DNA from: Bryobacterales bacterium
GTDB taxonomy: Bacteria; Acidobacteriota; Terriglobia; Bryobacterales; Bryobacteraceae
DNA: 64,000 nt
Direction: 5' to 3'
NCBI GenBank assembly: GCA_003164035.1
Contig: PLRS01000116.1
Coordinates: 1-64,000, forward strand
The position numbers and the translations under genes were made by a program. Positions 45,043-53,428 of this stretch are shown piece by piece. Position 1 is the stretch's first letter; each line of letters begins with the position of its first letter. A model generated the notes under the pieces. That model worked only from the letters and a program-made list of their open reading frames with translations, was not told the DNA's origin and ran no database searches.

Positions 45043-46290
45043 TCATTGCGTGACCGAAGACACAACCATCTCCAACAGTCTGCGGACGCCATCATCCCCG
45101 CCAACCGGGCCATCATGAAACTGATCGTGCGGACCCGCTTTCCAATTGTCGCGGGAATGGTCCATCTGGTACGTTACCGGCAGGCCCGTCAGTTGGGGGT
45201 CGAGTTGCGCATCGCTCGAGGACATTTTGTAGATCACCAGGTCGAGCGACGGCACCACGTAGATGGCCGACCCGCCCGCCCCCGACTTGAAAAACGCGTC
45301 GCGGGGCGCTCCAAAGACGTGACCATCCGCGTTGGTTTCGAACATCAGGCTCATCGGCGCGTGCGGGTTATAGGGCGAAGGGCTGCCGCACATGGCGACA
45401 TACTCGGCGGGCACCAATTGGCGATTGGCCCAGCGGCCCTTGTGTAGCAGAAGATAGGTGAACCGGAGCGCATCGGTAGCACGCAATGCGATTCCTCCGC
45501 CGCCGGGCGTGTGCGGCAGGGTGCTCCCGTTGCGGTGCAAAGCGTAACCCCACGGCCCGAAGCCCATCGGCTTGGCCAGTTTCTCGTCGATATACTGCTG
45601 CATCTCCATCCCGGTCAGGCGGCGCAGCACGATGGAGGCCACGTGCGGTGAGCCCGAGGCGTAGGAGTACCCTTCGCCCGGCTTGGTCCACATCGCCGTT
45701 CGCAAGGCGCTGGTGTCCTGGTCCTCGGGTGCGGCAGGGCGCGGAACCGGCTCCAGCGGCCGATCCTCACCACGGACCATTCCCGGATTGCCGCCGTCCC
45801 CGTGCATGCCGGAGGTCATGGTCAGCAATTGCCCCAACTTGATATCCGCTTTCAATGGGTCGCTCAGCGGAAATGCTTCCGGCAGGTACCTCTCGGTGAA
45901 TACCTTGGTCTCCAGGCCTTCGGGGATCTGGTCGCGCTCTTCCTGCAACATGATCCCGCAGGAAATGCTGGTGAACGCCTTCCCAATCGACGCCATATCG
46001 GGATGCGCTTCGCGATTGCCTTTGCCGAAGTATTTTTCGTAGACCAGATAACCGTGTCGCACCACTACCAGGCCGCCATGTTGGCTGGTTTCCTTCTCGA
46101 ATTCGAACGCCTGGGCAAGCCTGCCGAGATCCATGCCTCCCAGCTTGCGGACCTTCGCGGCATCCGTTAGAGCACGCCAGCCTCCCGCGCTGTCAGGAGG
46201 AGGAAAGTAGTCGTGGTCCCCGGCCACCACCAGAGGCAAGCATAAGAGCAGGGCAGAAGATGCCGCTCGTTGCAATATACCGTCGATCAT
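45043..46290 (-). CDS. Secreted serine hydrolase (class C beta-lactamase fold)
   Basis: 415 aa from ATG 46290, with a signal peptide (ASSALLLCLPLVVAGDHD). Ser101-x-x-Lys104 (SIGK) and Tyr210-Ala-Ser212 match the SxxK and YxN(S) motifs of the beta-lactamase/DD-peptidase/esterase family; the third motif is not obvious (GGSAIYV may stand in). Esterase or peptidase rather than antibiotic hydrolysis is more likely. It is divergent from the isomerase gene. Confidence 0.82.
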   Translation of the reverse strand: MIDGILQRAASSALLLCLPLVVAGDHDYFPPPDSAGGWRALTDAAKVRKLGGMDLGRLAQAFEFEKETSQHGGLVVVRHGYLVYEKYFGKGNREAHPDMASIGKAFTSISCGIMLQEERDQIPEGLETKVFTERYLPEAFPLSDPLKADIKLGQLLTMTSGMHGDGGNPGMVRGEDRPLEPVPRPAAPEDQDTSALRTAMWTKPGEGYSYASGSPHVASIVLRRLTGMEMQQYIDEKLAKPMGFGPWGYALHRNGSTLPHTPGGGGIALRATDALRFTYLLLHKGRWANRQLVPAEYVAMCGSPSPYNPHAPMSLMFETNADGHVFGAPRDAFFKSGAGGSAIYVVPSLDLVIYKMSSSDAQLDPQLTGLPVTYQMDHSRDNWKAGPHDQFHDGPVGGDDGVRRLLEMVVSSVTQ

Positions 46291-46436
46291 GGTATCCCCA
46301 TTATTATTCCGCAAATCGCAACTGGTGGGCGGCACCGCTGGGATCGGGAATCGCGTTGAAAAGAGTGCCGCTCTGTCGGAGGGCTAACATGAGAGCCGAG
46401 TACTCCGAAGATGCGGTCGTCGTCGAGTTGGGGGAC

Positions 46437-46473
46437 GCGCCAGTGCCGCAGTTCGCGGCGAGCGCCGCGGCGG
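46437..46473. repeat. Imperfect direct repeat, left copy (other at 47775-47811)
   Basis: A 16-base identical core AGTTCGCGGCGAGCGC (46450-46465 and 47788-47803) is embedded in about 36 bp of clear similarity. The two copies flank the isomerase gene in the same orientation and read DAPVPQFAASAA and EAPAPEFAASAA on the plus strand. The whole spacer 46291-46697 has no intact gene. Confidence 0.6.
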
Positions 46474-46482
46474 AGGCGGCTG

Positions 46483-46582
46483 AAGTAGCCCGGCGCGCCG
46501 TGCCTCGGCGATCTTCGCCGCGTCCGCCACGTCGATGGGGCGGTGACCAAGTGCGTGCTCCGGCACGCGCAGTTCGCGCACG
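46483..46582 (-). pseudogene. Decayed coding trace shared with 40111-40200
   Basis: The minus strand reads VRELRVPEHALGHRPIDVAD with AAKIAEARRA. It aligns without gaps to VREVCVPQGDIAHCVPLTLA with PAKIEEVWHA at 40111-40200, about 13 of 30 residues the same. Family unknown. A common ancestral gene broken in two places is the inference. Confidence 0.3.
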
Positions 46583-46697
46583 AGGCCCGCGCGCCCGCGG
46601 CGGCCTGCCCGCGATACGCGCCGCATCTCGACGTTGCCGCCGTCCTACTCACGTCGACCGAACTCCCGGTGACATAATGGTACCGATCGGAGGCTCC

Positions 46698-47711
46698 ATG
46701 GGCCGAAACGTTTCCCGCCGCCGGTTCGTGCAATCCACACTAGCCGCGGGCGTCCTCTCGGCGGCAGCGGTGCCGCACGCCCATATCAAGGTGGGCTTGT
46801 ATAGCATCACCTATGGCGGCGTCTGGTACCGAGGCGATGCCCTTACTGTCGAGCAGGTCATCGGCCGTGCCAGGAAATTTGGGTACCAGGGCATCGAGAT
46901 TGACGGCAAGCGCCCGCACGGCAATCCCCTCGACATGCCGAAGGCTCGCTGCCAGCAGCTCCGCAAGCTGGCCGCCGACCAAGGCATCGAGATCTACGCC
47001 GTTGCCGGCAACAACGACTTTAGCAGCCCCATTCCGGAGCATCGCGAGACCCAGTTGGTTTACCTTCACGAGCTTCTGCGTATGACCTCCGACCTTGGCG
47101 CGAAAACGGTGCGCATCTTTCTTGCCTGGCCTGGCGTCACTTTCTTACATGCTGGTGGCGGCAGCTATGAAGTCGCGCAGGCTGTTTGGAAGGCTGAGCA
47201 CAAGGAGTCCACAGACGAGCAGACATGGGGCTGGTGCCGCCAGGCCGTCTTCGAAGCTGCTGCTTTTGCCGGTGATTACGGCGTGACGCTCGCGCTGCAA
47301 AACCATCCGCCCGTGATCAAAGGCTATGCCGATACGATCCGAATGGTGAAGGAAGTCGCTTCTCCCCATCTCAAGATCTGCTTCGATGCCCGCCTCGAGC
47401 ACAGTCTGGACGAGCCCGCCGTTCGTAAGGCGGTCAACGAAGTCGGCGCGCTGCAAACGCTGTGGCATTTCGGCGGCGAATACGACCGCGGCCCGGATGG
47501 CATCACCGTCAAGGGCGATGAGAAAGCCTTCGCGGAAGCGCTGGGCCTGCACGACATCGGCTATCGAGGCTACGCTGGATTTGAGCTGTGCCATCCGCTG
47601 CCAGTCGTCAACGGTCGGACGGTCGGCCTCGATTTCGTTGACAAAAACGCCCAACTCGCCGCCGAGTACATGCGCGGCGTTCTGGCCCAAGCGGGCAAAA
47701 TGGTAGGGTAA
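46698..47711 (+). CDS. Exported TIM-barrel sugar isomerase/epimerase
   Basis: 337 aa from ATG 46698 (CGGAGG 4 bases before). Tat-type leader (RNVSRRRFVQSTLAAGVLS). Xylose-isomerase-like barrel: GYQGIEIDGKRPHGNPLD, GVTLALQNHPPVI (metal His), LKICFDARLEHS and AGFELCHPL (metal Glu). These enzymes isomerise or epimerise sugars or inosose. With the neighbours it suggests a carbohydrate route outside the cytoplasm. It is framed by a direct repeat. Confidence 0.85.
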   Translation: MGRNVSRRRFVQSTLAAGVLSAAAVPHAHIKVGLYSITYGGVWYRGDALTVEQVIGRARKFGYQGIEIDGKRPHGNPLDMPKARCQQLRKLAADQGIEIYAVAGNNDFSSPIPEHRETQLVYLHELLRMTSDLGAKTVRIFLAWPGVTFLHAGGGSYEVAQAVWKAEHKESTDEQTWGWCRQAVFEAAAFAGDYGVTLALQNHPPVIKGYADTIRMVKEVASPHLKICFDARLEHSLDEPAVRKAVNEVGALQTLWHFGGEYDRGPDGITVKGDEKAFAEALGLHDIGYRGYAGFELCHPLPVVNGRTVGLDFVDKNAQLAAEYMRGVLAQAGKMVG

Positions 47712-47774
47712 GCTTTCCGAACGGGCTGCGTCAGCCGCCGCAGTCCGCCGCGGGGGTTCGCGGCGCGGACGGAG

Positions 47775-47811
47775 GCGCCAGCGCCCGAGTTCGCGGCGAG
47801 CGCGGCGGGGG
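47775..47811. repeat. Imperfect direct repeat, right copy (other at 46437-46473)
   Basis: See the copy at 46437-46473. The right copy lies directly next to the truncated RAMP fragment, so it may mark a junction. Confidence 0.6.
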
Positions 47812-47831
47812 TTGACCGTACGGCGTCGAAG

Positions 47832-47931
47832 CGTCGCGCAACACCGCCCGGTCTATCAGACCAGCAATCCCCAGGCCCGAGCCATGGTGGAGCGAGACTT
47901 CGAACCGAATTTCCAGAACACGCTCCGTCAT
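47832..47931 (-). pseudogene. N-terminal fragment of a type III CRISPR RAMP protein
   Basis: ATG 47931 overlaps the Cas10 stop (ATGA). The 33 residues MTERVLEIRFEVSLHHGSGL with GIAGLIDRAVLRDAS match the beginning of Csm3/Cmr-type RAMP proteins (H-GSG----IDR-V-RDA). After about 47832 the frame enters unrelated GC-rich DNA and ends at 47731. The glycine-rich loop and most of the protein are lost. Confidence 0.6.
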
Positions 47932-48957
47932 GACACATCCTCTGGGATAAAATCCCAAAGCTCTACGAGATCTGCCGCCCTGGTGCTTCGAGCGGGACGG
48001 CCCTCCCAAGGCCCATTCCGAAAGGCAGGGGGAACCGACGAGCCGCCAGGCGGACCGAACACGCCATCGAATAGCAGCCTGTGCTCAGGCTTCAACCGGC
48101 TGCAGAGTGTCCAGTATTGGACCCCGATTCCTCTTGGCCGAACGCACCAGTTCTTCGGCTCGCGCGCGAAATTGCGCGATGGGAAATGATGGTGTGCCCG
48201 GTGTGCCCAAACAATGCCGGCGGAAAAGGAAAGCGCGGACCCAGCATCCGGCAGCGAAACGATGGATTCGCGATAGCTCTCCGCGAAGCTCCCTAGAAAT
48301 GCGCCCGCCTCGTGGGCGGCCACGAACAGGATGGCGTCGTCGCCTCCGATCAGCATGATCTCGAAGGGGGGAGTTGGCGCCGGCTCATCGCGAGACGGAG
48401 AAATGACGGCGCATCCGCAGATAACGCCATGATGCACTGCGCTACGGGTCCGCCGGCTTAACTGGCGGTAATGCTGTTTGGAGCGAGAGCCATGGTCACG
48501 TAGGTACTTTCCCAGGCGGTCCAGGTCCATGTAGATAAGCGCCACATAATTTTGCGGCTTGCTTTGCATGGCCAGCACCGAAAGATTTTTCAAATCGCCG
48601 AGTTTCGTGCCAGCTAATTCTTCAATTGAGTCAACGTAGCCCCCGCGCGCGCCGGCTTTTCGACGCAGGTCACACGCGGTGCAGCAAAGCCTCGGCGAAC
48701 CAGGTCACCGTGGCCTTGCCGCTCTTCTCCACAAAAGCCTGCTCCACCCTACGGCAGTAGGCTTCGGCAGCGAACTGATCGGCGAATTGGATCAGGGCCG
48801 TCCCTCCACCAGCCGAGGTGGCTTCCCAGGGGCCGTGTGAGTCGTCGAGCGTTGGCTTATCCGTGATGATAGGCCGTGCCGGCTCGGTCCAATCCACATT
48901 GCCTGAACCAGGAAGCAAGCGGAGCATCTCGACCTCGTTCAACTCGCGCTCGATGTC
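47928..48957 (-). pseudogene. cas10: Broken cas10-like gene (type III CRISPR)
   Basis: Three frames must be joined. 48942-48670: ELNEVEMLRLLPGSGNVDW and ATSAGGGTALIQFADQFAAE, like the first palm domain. Then, one frame over, CCTACDLRRKAGARGGYVDS and the second palm from 48593: NYVALIYMDLDRLGKYLRDH and FEIMLIGGDDAILFVAA, with the GGDD active site. Near 48190 the frame shifts again (PIAQFRARAEELVRSAKRN) and returns to end as LVELWDFIPEDVS at 47928. At least three indels. The HD nuclease region is absent; the 5' end is joined to BlaR1 DNA at about 48957. Cas10 makes cyclic oligoadenylates. Confidence 0.65.
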
Positions 48958-48959
48958 AG

Positions 48960-49152
48960 ATTCACCAGGTAATGGCGGCGCGCGATATGGGCCAGCTCAT
49001 AGATCAGGATAGACTCTACCTGCGCGGTCGAGAGGCCCGTCAGCAGTCCGGTCGCCCGCCAGTTGCGATTGGGTCCATTCGCGCGGGCGGCTGACCTCGT
49101 AAATACGCGCGCGCTGCTTTTCGTTGCGCCGCACCAGCCCTTTTTCGCCCAT
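48960..49152 (-). pseudogene. Fragments of a BlaI repressor and BlaR1 (M56) sensor
   Basis: 49152-49055 reads IMGEKGLVRRNEKQRARIYE, the C-terminal wing of BlaI/MecI repressors. Directly after it, in another frame (49048-48960), LLTGLSTAQVESILIYELAH and RRHYLVNL are the M56 peptidase core of BlaR1, with the first His of HExxH changed to Tyr. These would have regulated a beta-lactamase-type response. Only scraps remain. Confidence 0.6.
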
Positions 49153-49552
49153 GATCTCTCGCAGATCGCCGAACTGCTGGAGGGGGAATTCAACAGGTGG
49201 GCGTCGTCCTGCGAGCCCTTTCGCTACGCCAGCTTGCCGACGGCTTCAGTGCGCCAGGTCGCCCAGGCACTTCCTCTTACAGCCAAGGCGGTTCGCGTGG
49301 AACGCGGATCGAGGATGCGAACGGTAATGAGGGCGCAGATGAGGTCGCGAATATTCCCGCTTTCGGCCCCCGAAGCCGCGTTCTCGTTCACTTCCAAAAC
49401 ACTATCCCGAAGAATGGCCCCGATTTCGGCGCTTGACTAATTGGCCAATGGTTCTTCTTGCTGGAGTGCCGCCAGATTGTTCACCTTGTGGTCCGGCGTT
49501 TTCCAGCTCTGGGCGGCTTACGCGCCACTCGGAGAAAGGCCGCATTTGGGTG
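49153..49552. other. Unassigned stretch in the decayed region
   Basis: 400 bp. The minus strand has one open reading (IGAILRDSVLEVNENAASGA, RDLICALITVRILDPRSTR) that does not match a family I know. Nothing else is supported. Confidence 0.3.
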
Positions 49553-50074
49553 TCACGGGCCGGAAGTCGGGTTGGGGGAGATCACCCCTGCGCAGGGGAG
49601 CATAGAACTGGGCCGCTTCCCCCCGAAACTTGACGGTGCATAATCAACTCCCGCCGCGCTCGCCCGGGACGTCGGGTGGTAGCGATCATCTGAAAACGTA
49701 GATGTTTGGACTTTGGCCGGGCCGGGGTTGTCGAGGATGTCGCGGAGTTTGAGGCGCAGGTACGGGAGATACCCGCCGGGAACAGGGTGCTCCCGGAGTT
49801 CCTCAATGACGGGTTGGAAGTAGGCCAGTGAACGAACTCGTAGCAGCGGCGGCACATCGGTGGGCCGCGTCCTACGACGGAGGCAGCCCAGCAAGAGCGC
49901 CGTCTCGACCCCTTCGAGGGGAACGCCGCGGTCAAACCAGGTGCGAGCCTGGCGTTAATCGGGAACGCTGGCGCGCAACGGTGTGTCAGGCAGGTCTACG
50001 TAGAGAGTCAGCACCGCGCTGAGGTACAGCGCGGGGTTGGAGTTGGGCTCCAGGATCGAAACGGCGGGAGTCAT
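49553..50074 (-). pseudogene. Third gene of an IS21-like element, interrupted by a stop
   Basis: ATG 50074 overlaps the istB stop. It reads [20 protein letters not shown] up to VPD, then TAA, then continues in the same frame: RQARTWFDRGVPLEGVETAL, RSLAYFQPVIEELREHPVPG, YLPYLRLKLRD. One base change would restore about 120 residues. Function unknown; its coupling to istB suggests a helper gene carried by this group of elements. Confidence 0.6.
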
Positions 50075-50487
50075 TTCTTTCTCCGACGCGCTGCGGTTTC
50101 CTGCTCGCTTTGGCGCACCCGGCAACTCTCGCCTTCGAGGGCGGTGACGTTGGCGTGATGGAGCCAACGATCCAGCAACGTCACTATACACGTGGCGTTG
50201 GGAAAGACTTCGTTCCATTCTTTGAACGGACGATTCGTAGTCAGGAGGACTGGCTTTCGTTCATATCGAAGTCGGCCATGGGCTTGAACCTTTTGATGCC
50301 GCTGATCCGCAGGCGGCGTTCCAGGCTGCGACGTGAGCGTTCAGTGGCTTCTGCCTTGGCGATCTCTTTGATCTGATGAGCGGAGCAACGGGCCCTGGTG
50401 GCACGCGCGAGGAAGTCATCCAACTGCGCGGGCAGGGCGCAAGCCGATCTGCTTGAGTTGAGAGGCGAGACTATTGTTCGTCATCAT
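50071..50487 (-). mobile_element. IS21-like istB, internally deleted
   Basis: Start MTNNSLASQLKQIGL at 50484-50487, then a one-base loss (LRPARAVG and stop), then QLDDFLARATRARCSAHQIK and [20 protein letters not shown]. At about 50260 it jumps to [40 protein letters not shown] and the usual end [12 protein letters not shown]. The middle with the Walker ATP-binding motifs, roughly 100 residues, is missing, so the helper ATPase cannot work. Confidence 0.85.
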
Positions 50488-50499
50488 GGTCGGTGTCTT

Positions 50500-50905
50500 G
50501 CGTGCGGGCGAGTTCATCGCAGGTCTCCAGATCGTGAGGGCGGATATCGAGCGACTGAGCTTGCGGATGGTGGCTGAGATCGAGGCTAAGCGGTGTAGAG
50601 CGAGGTTGCCGGCGCAGCAGAAGAGCCACGGAAGAGGCAGGTGGAGTGCCGCGTTGAGATCGAAGCGAACATAGATAGTCTTGCGCGGGCGTATGGCCTC
50701 GATCCGGTCGGTGGAGAAGGCGTGCAGCGCAGGAGGCAGCAATGCAGGAATGGTTCGCGGAACTGCGGACGCAAGCGGGCAACGGTGCGCCGCAACTGCA
50801 CCACGCTACCGCTGTAGCCGCGGTCGCGAATCATCTGGTAGATGCGCGTGGCGCGCAGGCGCGGATGTCGATCGCAGAACAGGATAGCGGCCGGAAGCCC
50901 GCTAA
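50500..50905 (-). mobile_element. IS21-like istA transposase remnant
   Basis: The minus strand reads RHPRLRATRIYQMIRDRGYS, GSVVQLRRTVARLRPQFREP, then in another frame DRIEAIRPRKTIYVRFDLNA. These are the N-terminal helix-turn-helix and the C-terminal beta part of IstA; the DDE catalytic core between them is deleted. It lies directly upstream of istB as in intact IS21 elements. Confidence 0.7.
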
Positions 50906-50939
50906 TCAGGGGGTTCGTGATGTTGTTCCGGAACCCAAT

Positions 50940-51452
50940 AAAATCGGGGCTTCCACGCCCTATGACTTCAGCGGTAAGAATCTGACGCCCTAGGGCGGAC
51001 TGCTGCCGGTGATCACCATGCTGGAGAAACTCGGATTCCAGTCCGGCGCCGGAAACCTGATCAAAGAGGCGAACCACGATGCCGGGCTGGCGGCGCATCC
51101 GTCAGGCCGCTTTGACGTAAACGGCAATCACTTGCCGTTGGCCATGCTGGCGTACAACCTGAACTGCTGGCTGATGCTGTTCAACCGCGAGCCGCAGGCC
51201 GACGCCACCGAACTGAGGCACACGACTCTGGCGACCTCGCGGCTTCGCTTCCTGTACGTGGCGGCCAAAATCTGGCGCCGCGCCGGCCGCACTGGAGTGA
51301 GCTACAGCGATCACTACGAGGAGAAAGGTGTGTTGGAGCGGCTGATGGATCGGCTGCGCAGGATTGCGCCGCGCGCGCAGGGCTATGCGCCGGTGATGCT
51401 GCCAGCCTTGCGCTGCATGGACCCCCCGCCGGGCCTGCCGCGCTGTGCATAG
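50940..51452 (+). mobile_element. IS1380-family transposase remnant
   Basis: Reads DFSGKNLTP, a TAG at 50991-50993 where a Tyr is expected, then GGLLPVITMLEKLGFQ, and jumps at about 51048 to the C-terminus: NLIKEANHDAGLAAHPSGRF, LAMLAYNLNCWLMLFNREPQ, ATSRLRFLYVAAKIWRRAGR. About 350 central residues with the DDE site are missing. It lies against the IS21 remnant. Confidence 0.85.
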
Positions 51453-51621
51453 AAGTTTATGCGCGGCTCGCAAGCGCAACGAAGCAAGTCACTTCGGCGC
51501 GGGCCGTGGCGGGAACGGACTCTGGGGGAGGACGGTGAAACAGCGAAAATCGACCTGACCTATTCAATCCGAGCGAACCTCTGCGGTTGAGGAAGGGATA
51601 GCTCGCAGCACCAAATTCGCG

Positions 51622-52404
51622 TCAGGAGCCGGCCAGGGCGGCCTTGAATCGGCCCCAGCTCAGGAGGCTTCTCCGGCGGGGCAGGTGGGTACCAGCCACT
51701 ACCTGATCGCCGGAGATTACAGCGCGAGGATTGATCGTGAACAACGATTCCGCGACGCCCTCGCCGTACTCGACGGCAACCGCTCGCATGGCGGAGTCGA
51801 GAAGCGGAGGCCGCTTTTGAGTGTCGTGAGCGTCGGAAGCAACGACGTGTACGATGCCGAGGCCGAGCAGCCGCCGCGCTCGATTTCGGGCTTTGTCTCT
51901 GAAATCCCCGGACAATGATTGAGCTGTGACCTGGACCAAACACCCCATTTCGCACCATTCCGACAGTGTTTCGGTCATGCGATCGAGCAGCGGGTTTAGC
52001 TCTGGGTGGACAATGATCGGGACCATTCCCGCCTGCAACAGCATGGAAAGGATCCCAGTAGTCGTTTTAGGGATGGAGGAGTTCGAAAGTTCGACGAGCA
52101 GGTACTGGAGGTTGTTGATTGTGTACCTGGTGGGGTGGTCGAGAGCATCCTGAACGGACTCAAGGGTAAGGTGAAGCTCGCAGCCGGTGTGGATTGCCGG
52201 AACCGGTCCCACGGCATTGCGAAGTTCGGCGAGTTTCTCTAAAACGATTTGCGGGTGGAAGGCGAATCGGGAATTGCCGTGAGGCGTGGCGACCAGGTCC
52301 GTTGTGCCTGCTTCGGCGGCCATCGAAACCATTCCGACCGCTTCCTGAAGAGTTCCGGCACCGTCATCCAGGCTGGGCAAAACGTGAGTGTGGATATCAA
52401 CCAT
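51622..52404 (-). CDS. CpsB/YwqE-type PHP tyrosine phosphatase
   Basis: 260 aa. Metal-dependent phosphatase that removes phosphate from the polysaccharide tyrosine kinase and so tunes export of capsule or EPS. Metal ligands: DIHTHVLPSLDDGA at the start, VATPHGN, GCELHL, VHPELN and ASDAHD near residue 195. Length is usual. It ends the polysaccharide locus, behind a terminator, so it may have its own promoter in the 80 bp upstream. Confidence 0.88.
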   Translation of the reverse strand: MVDIHTHVLPSLDDGAGTLQEAVGMVSMAAEAGTTDLVATPHGNSRFAFHPQIVLEKLAELRNAVGPVPAIHTGCELHLTLESVQDALDHPTRYTINNLQYLLVELSNSSIPKTTTGILSMLLQAGMVPIIVHPELNPLLDRMTETLSEWCEMGCLVQVTAQSLSGDFRDKARNRARRLLGLGIVHVVASDAHDTQKRPPLLDSAMRAVAVEYGEGVAESLFTINPRAVISGDQVVAGTHLPRRRSLLSWGRFKAALAGS

Positions 52405-52434
52405 GATCTGATGCCTGGCTGCTGACAGCCAGCG

Positions 52435-52467
52435 AAAAACGGGGCCGGCTGTGGAGACCTGGCCCCG
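52435..52467 (-). terminator. Rho-independent terminator after the FecR-like gene
   Basis: On the minus strand CGGGGCC (52467-52461) pairs with GGCCCCG (52446-52440) across a 14-base loop, and TTTTT follows (52439-52435). It lies 18 bp after the FecR-like gene and 31 bp before the phosphatase gene, closing the upstream unit. Confidence 0.75.
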
Positions 52468-52484
52468 ACAAGGGAAAGGTACAG

Positions 52485-53381
52485 CTAGCGGCTCACCGTA
52501 GCATCACCACCGCTGAATGTGCCAGCAGCAGCAAGACCGCCGACGGTGCCGGCAGCGGCTACGGCTGTTCCACCGACAATGATGGCGGTGGTGGAAATAC
52601 CAGCAGCCGCGCCGGCGCCCGCCGCCGCTGCGCCGGCCGCGCCGGCCGCGGCGCCAGCAGCAGCCCCGGCAGCAACAGGCGACGCTGTTGCGACGGCGAC
52701 TACTTCGGTCGCACCCGCGGCGGCCGTTTCACCGGGAACTACCGAACCGGTGACGTGGATCTGCTTCCCAACGAGTTTCTTGAGATTGGATCCTGTGAGC
52801 TCGACGGTGACTTTAGTAGTGCCGTCGGTGAGGAAGAACTTGCCGTCCTTCATCGTGAGAGTACCTGTAAGTACGGCTTTATTCCCACCAACAGCCTGTA
52901 CCTGTAAAGCCGTTCCCGAAAGAACGCGTGCAACCAACATTCCCTGCTGGTTGCGAATTTCGGCGTTCCCGGCAATTGCGACAACCTTTACTTGCTTCTG
53001 GTTGTCAACTGCAACCCGTACGTGGGCTCCGGAATCCCAAGCGCCAATTTGGAAGTTGCCGGTTTCGAGACGGTAGTTCGACATGTGATTGAGGTCTGCC
53101 ATGCCGCTGGTAAGCACCAGGCGATCCTGGTAGATCCTGGCTTCTGAGCTGGATGCCAGCGTGAGGCGTTCTCCGCCTTTCAGACTGACATCGGACGAGG
53201 TGGCGGTGGTCCGGACGGAAGTACCGTCCAGAATGGTGGCCGTGCCCGGCACGGAAGCATTATTGACGAAAAACGCTCCACGGGACTGTGCCACTCCAAT
53301 GACAGGAGGGGACGCCGAGAGCGACAGAATGCTTCCGCAGACGAGCCCTAACCACAGGGATCTGCGAACAATCTTAATCAA
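52485..53381 (-). CDS. FecR-like secreted protein with Ala/Gly-rich end
   Basis: 298 aa. TTG 53381 with AAAGGAGT in front. Signal peptide (LWLGLVCGSILSLSASPP), then a FecR-like fold (SVRTTATSSDVSLKGGERLT, QIGAWDSGAHVRVAVDNQKQ) and an Ala/Gly-rich hydrophobic tail (AAGAAAGAAGAAAAG, IIVGGTAVAAAGTVGGLAAA) that could be membrane-embedded. FecR domains often sit near polysaccharide genes. Function unknown. Confidence 0.7.
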   Translation of the reverse strand: MIKIVRRSLWLGLVCGSILSLSASPPVIGVAQSRGAFFVNNASVPGTATILDGTSVRTTATSSDVSLKGGERLTLASSSEARIYQDRLVLTSGMADLNHMSNYRLETGNFQIGAWDSGAHVRVAVDNQKQVKVVAIAGNAEIRNQQGMLVARVLSGTALQVQAVGGNKAVLTGTLTMKDGKFFLTDGTTKVTVELTGSNLKKLVGKQIHVTGSVVPGETAAAGATEVVAVATASPVAAGAAAGAAAGAAGAAAAGAGAAAGISTTAIIVGGTAVAAAGTVGGLAAAGTFSGGDATVSR

Positions 53382-53428
53382 TTCACTACTCCTTTGCTAG
53401 ATTTCAGCGGAAGCGCTGAGCCGGCGCT

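Noticed and set aside
47928..48593. Reading the GGDD protein as a plain GGDEF diguanylate cyclase
   Set aside because: The motif order (MDLDRLGKYL, GGDD, then AEELVRSAK), the CxxC-like lead-in, the preceding first palm domain and the coupled RAMP start fit Cas10 better.
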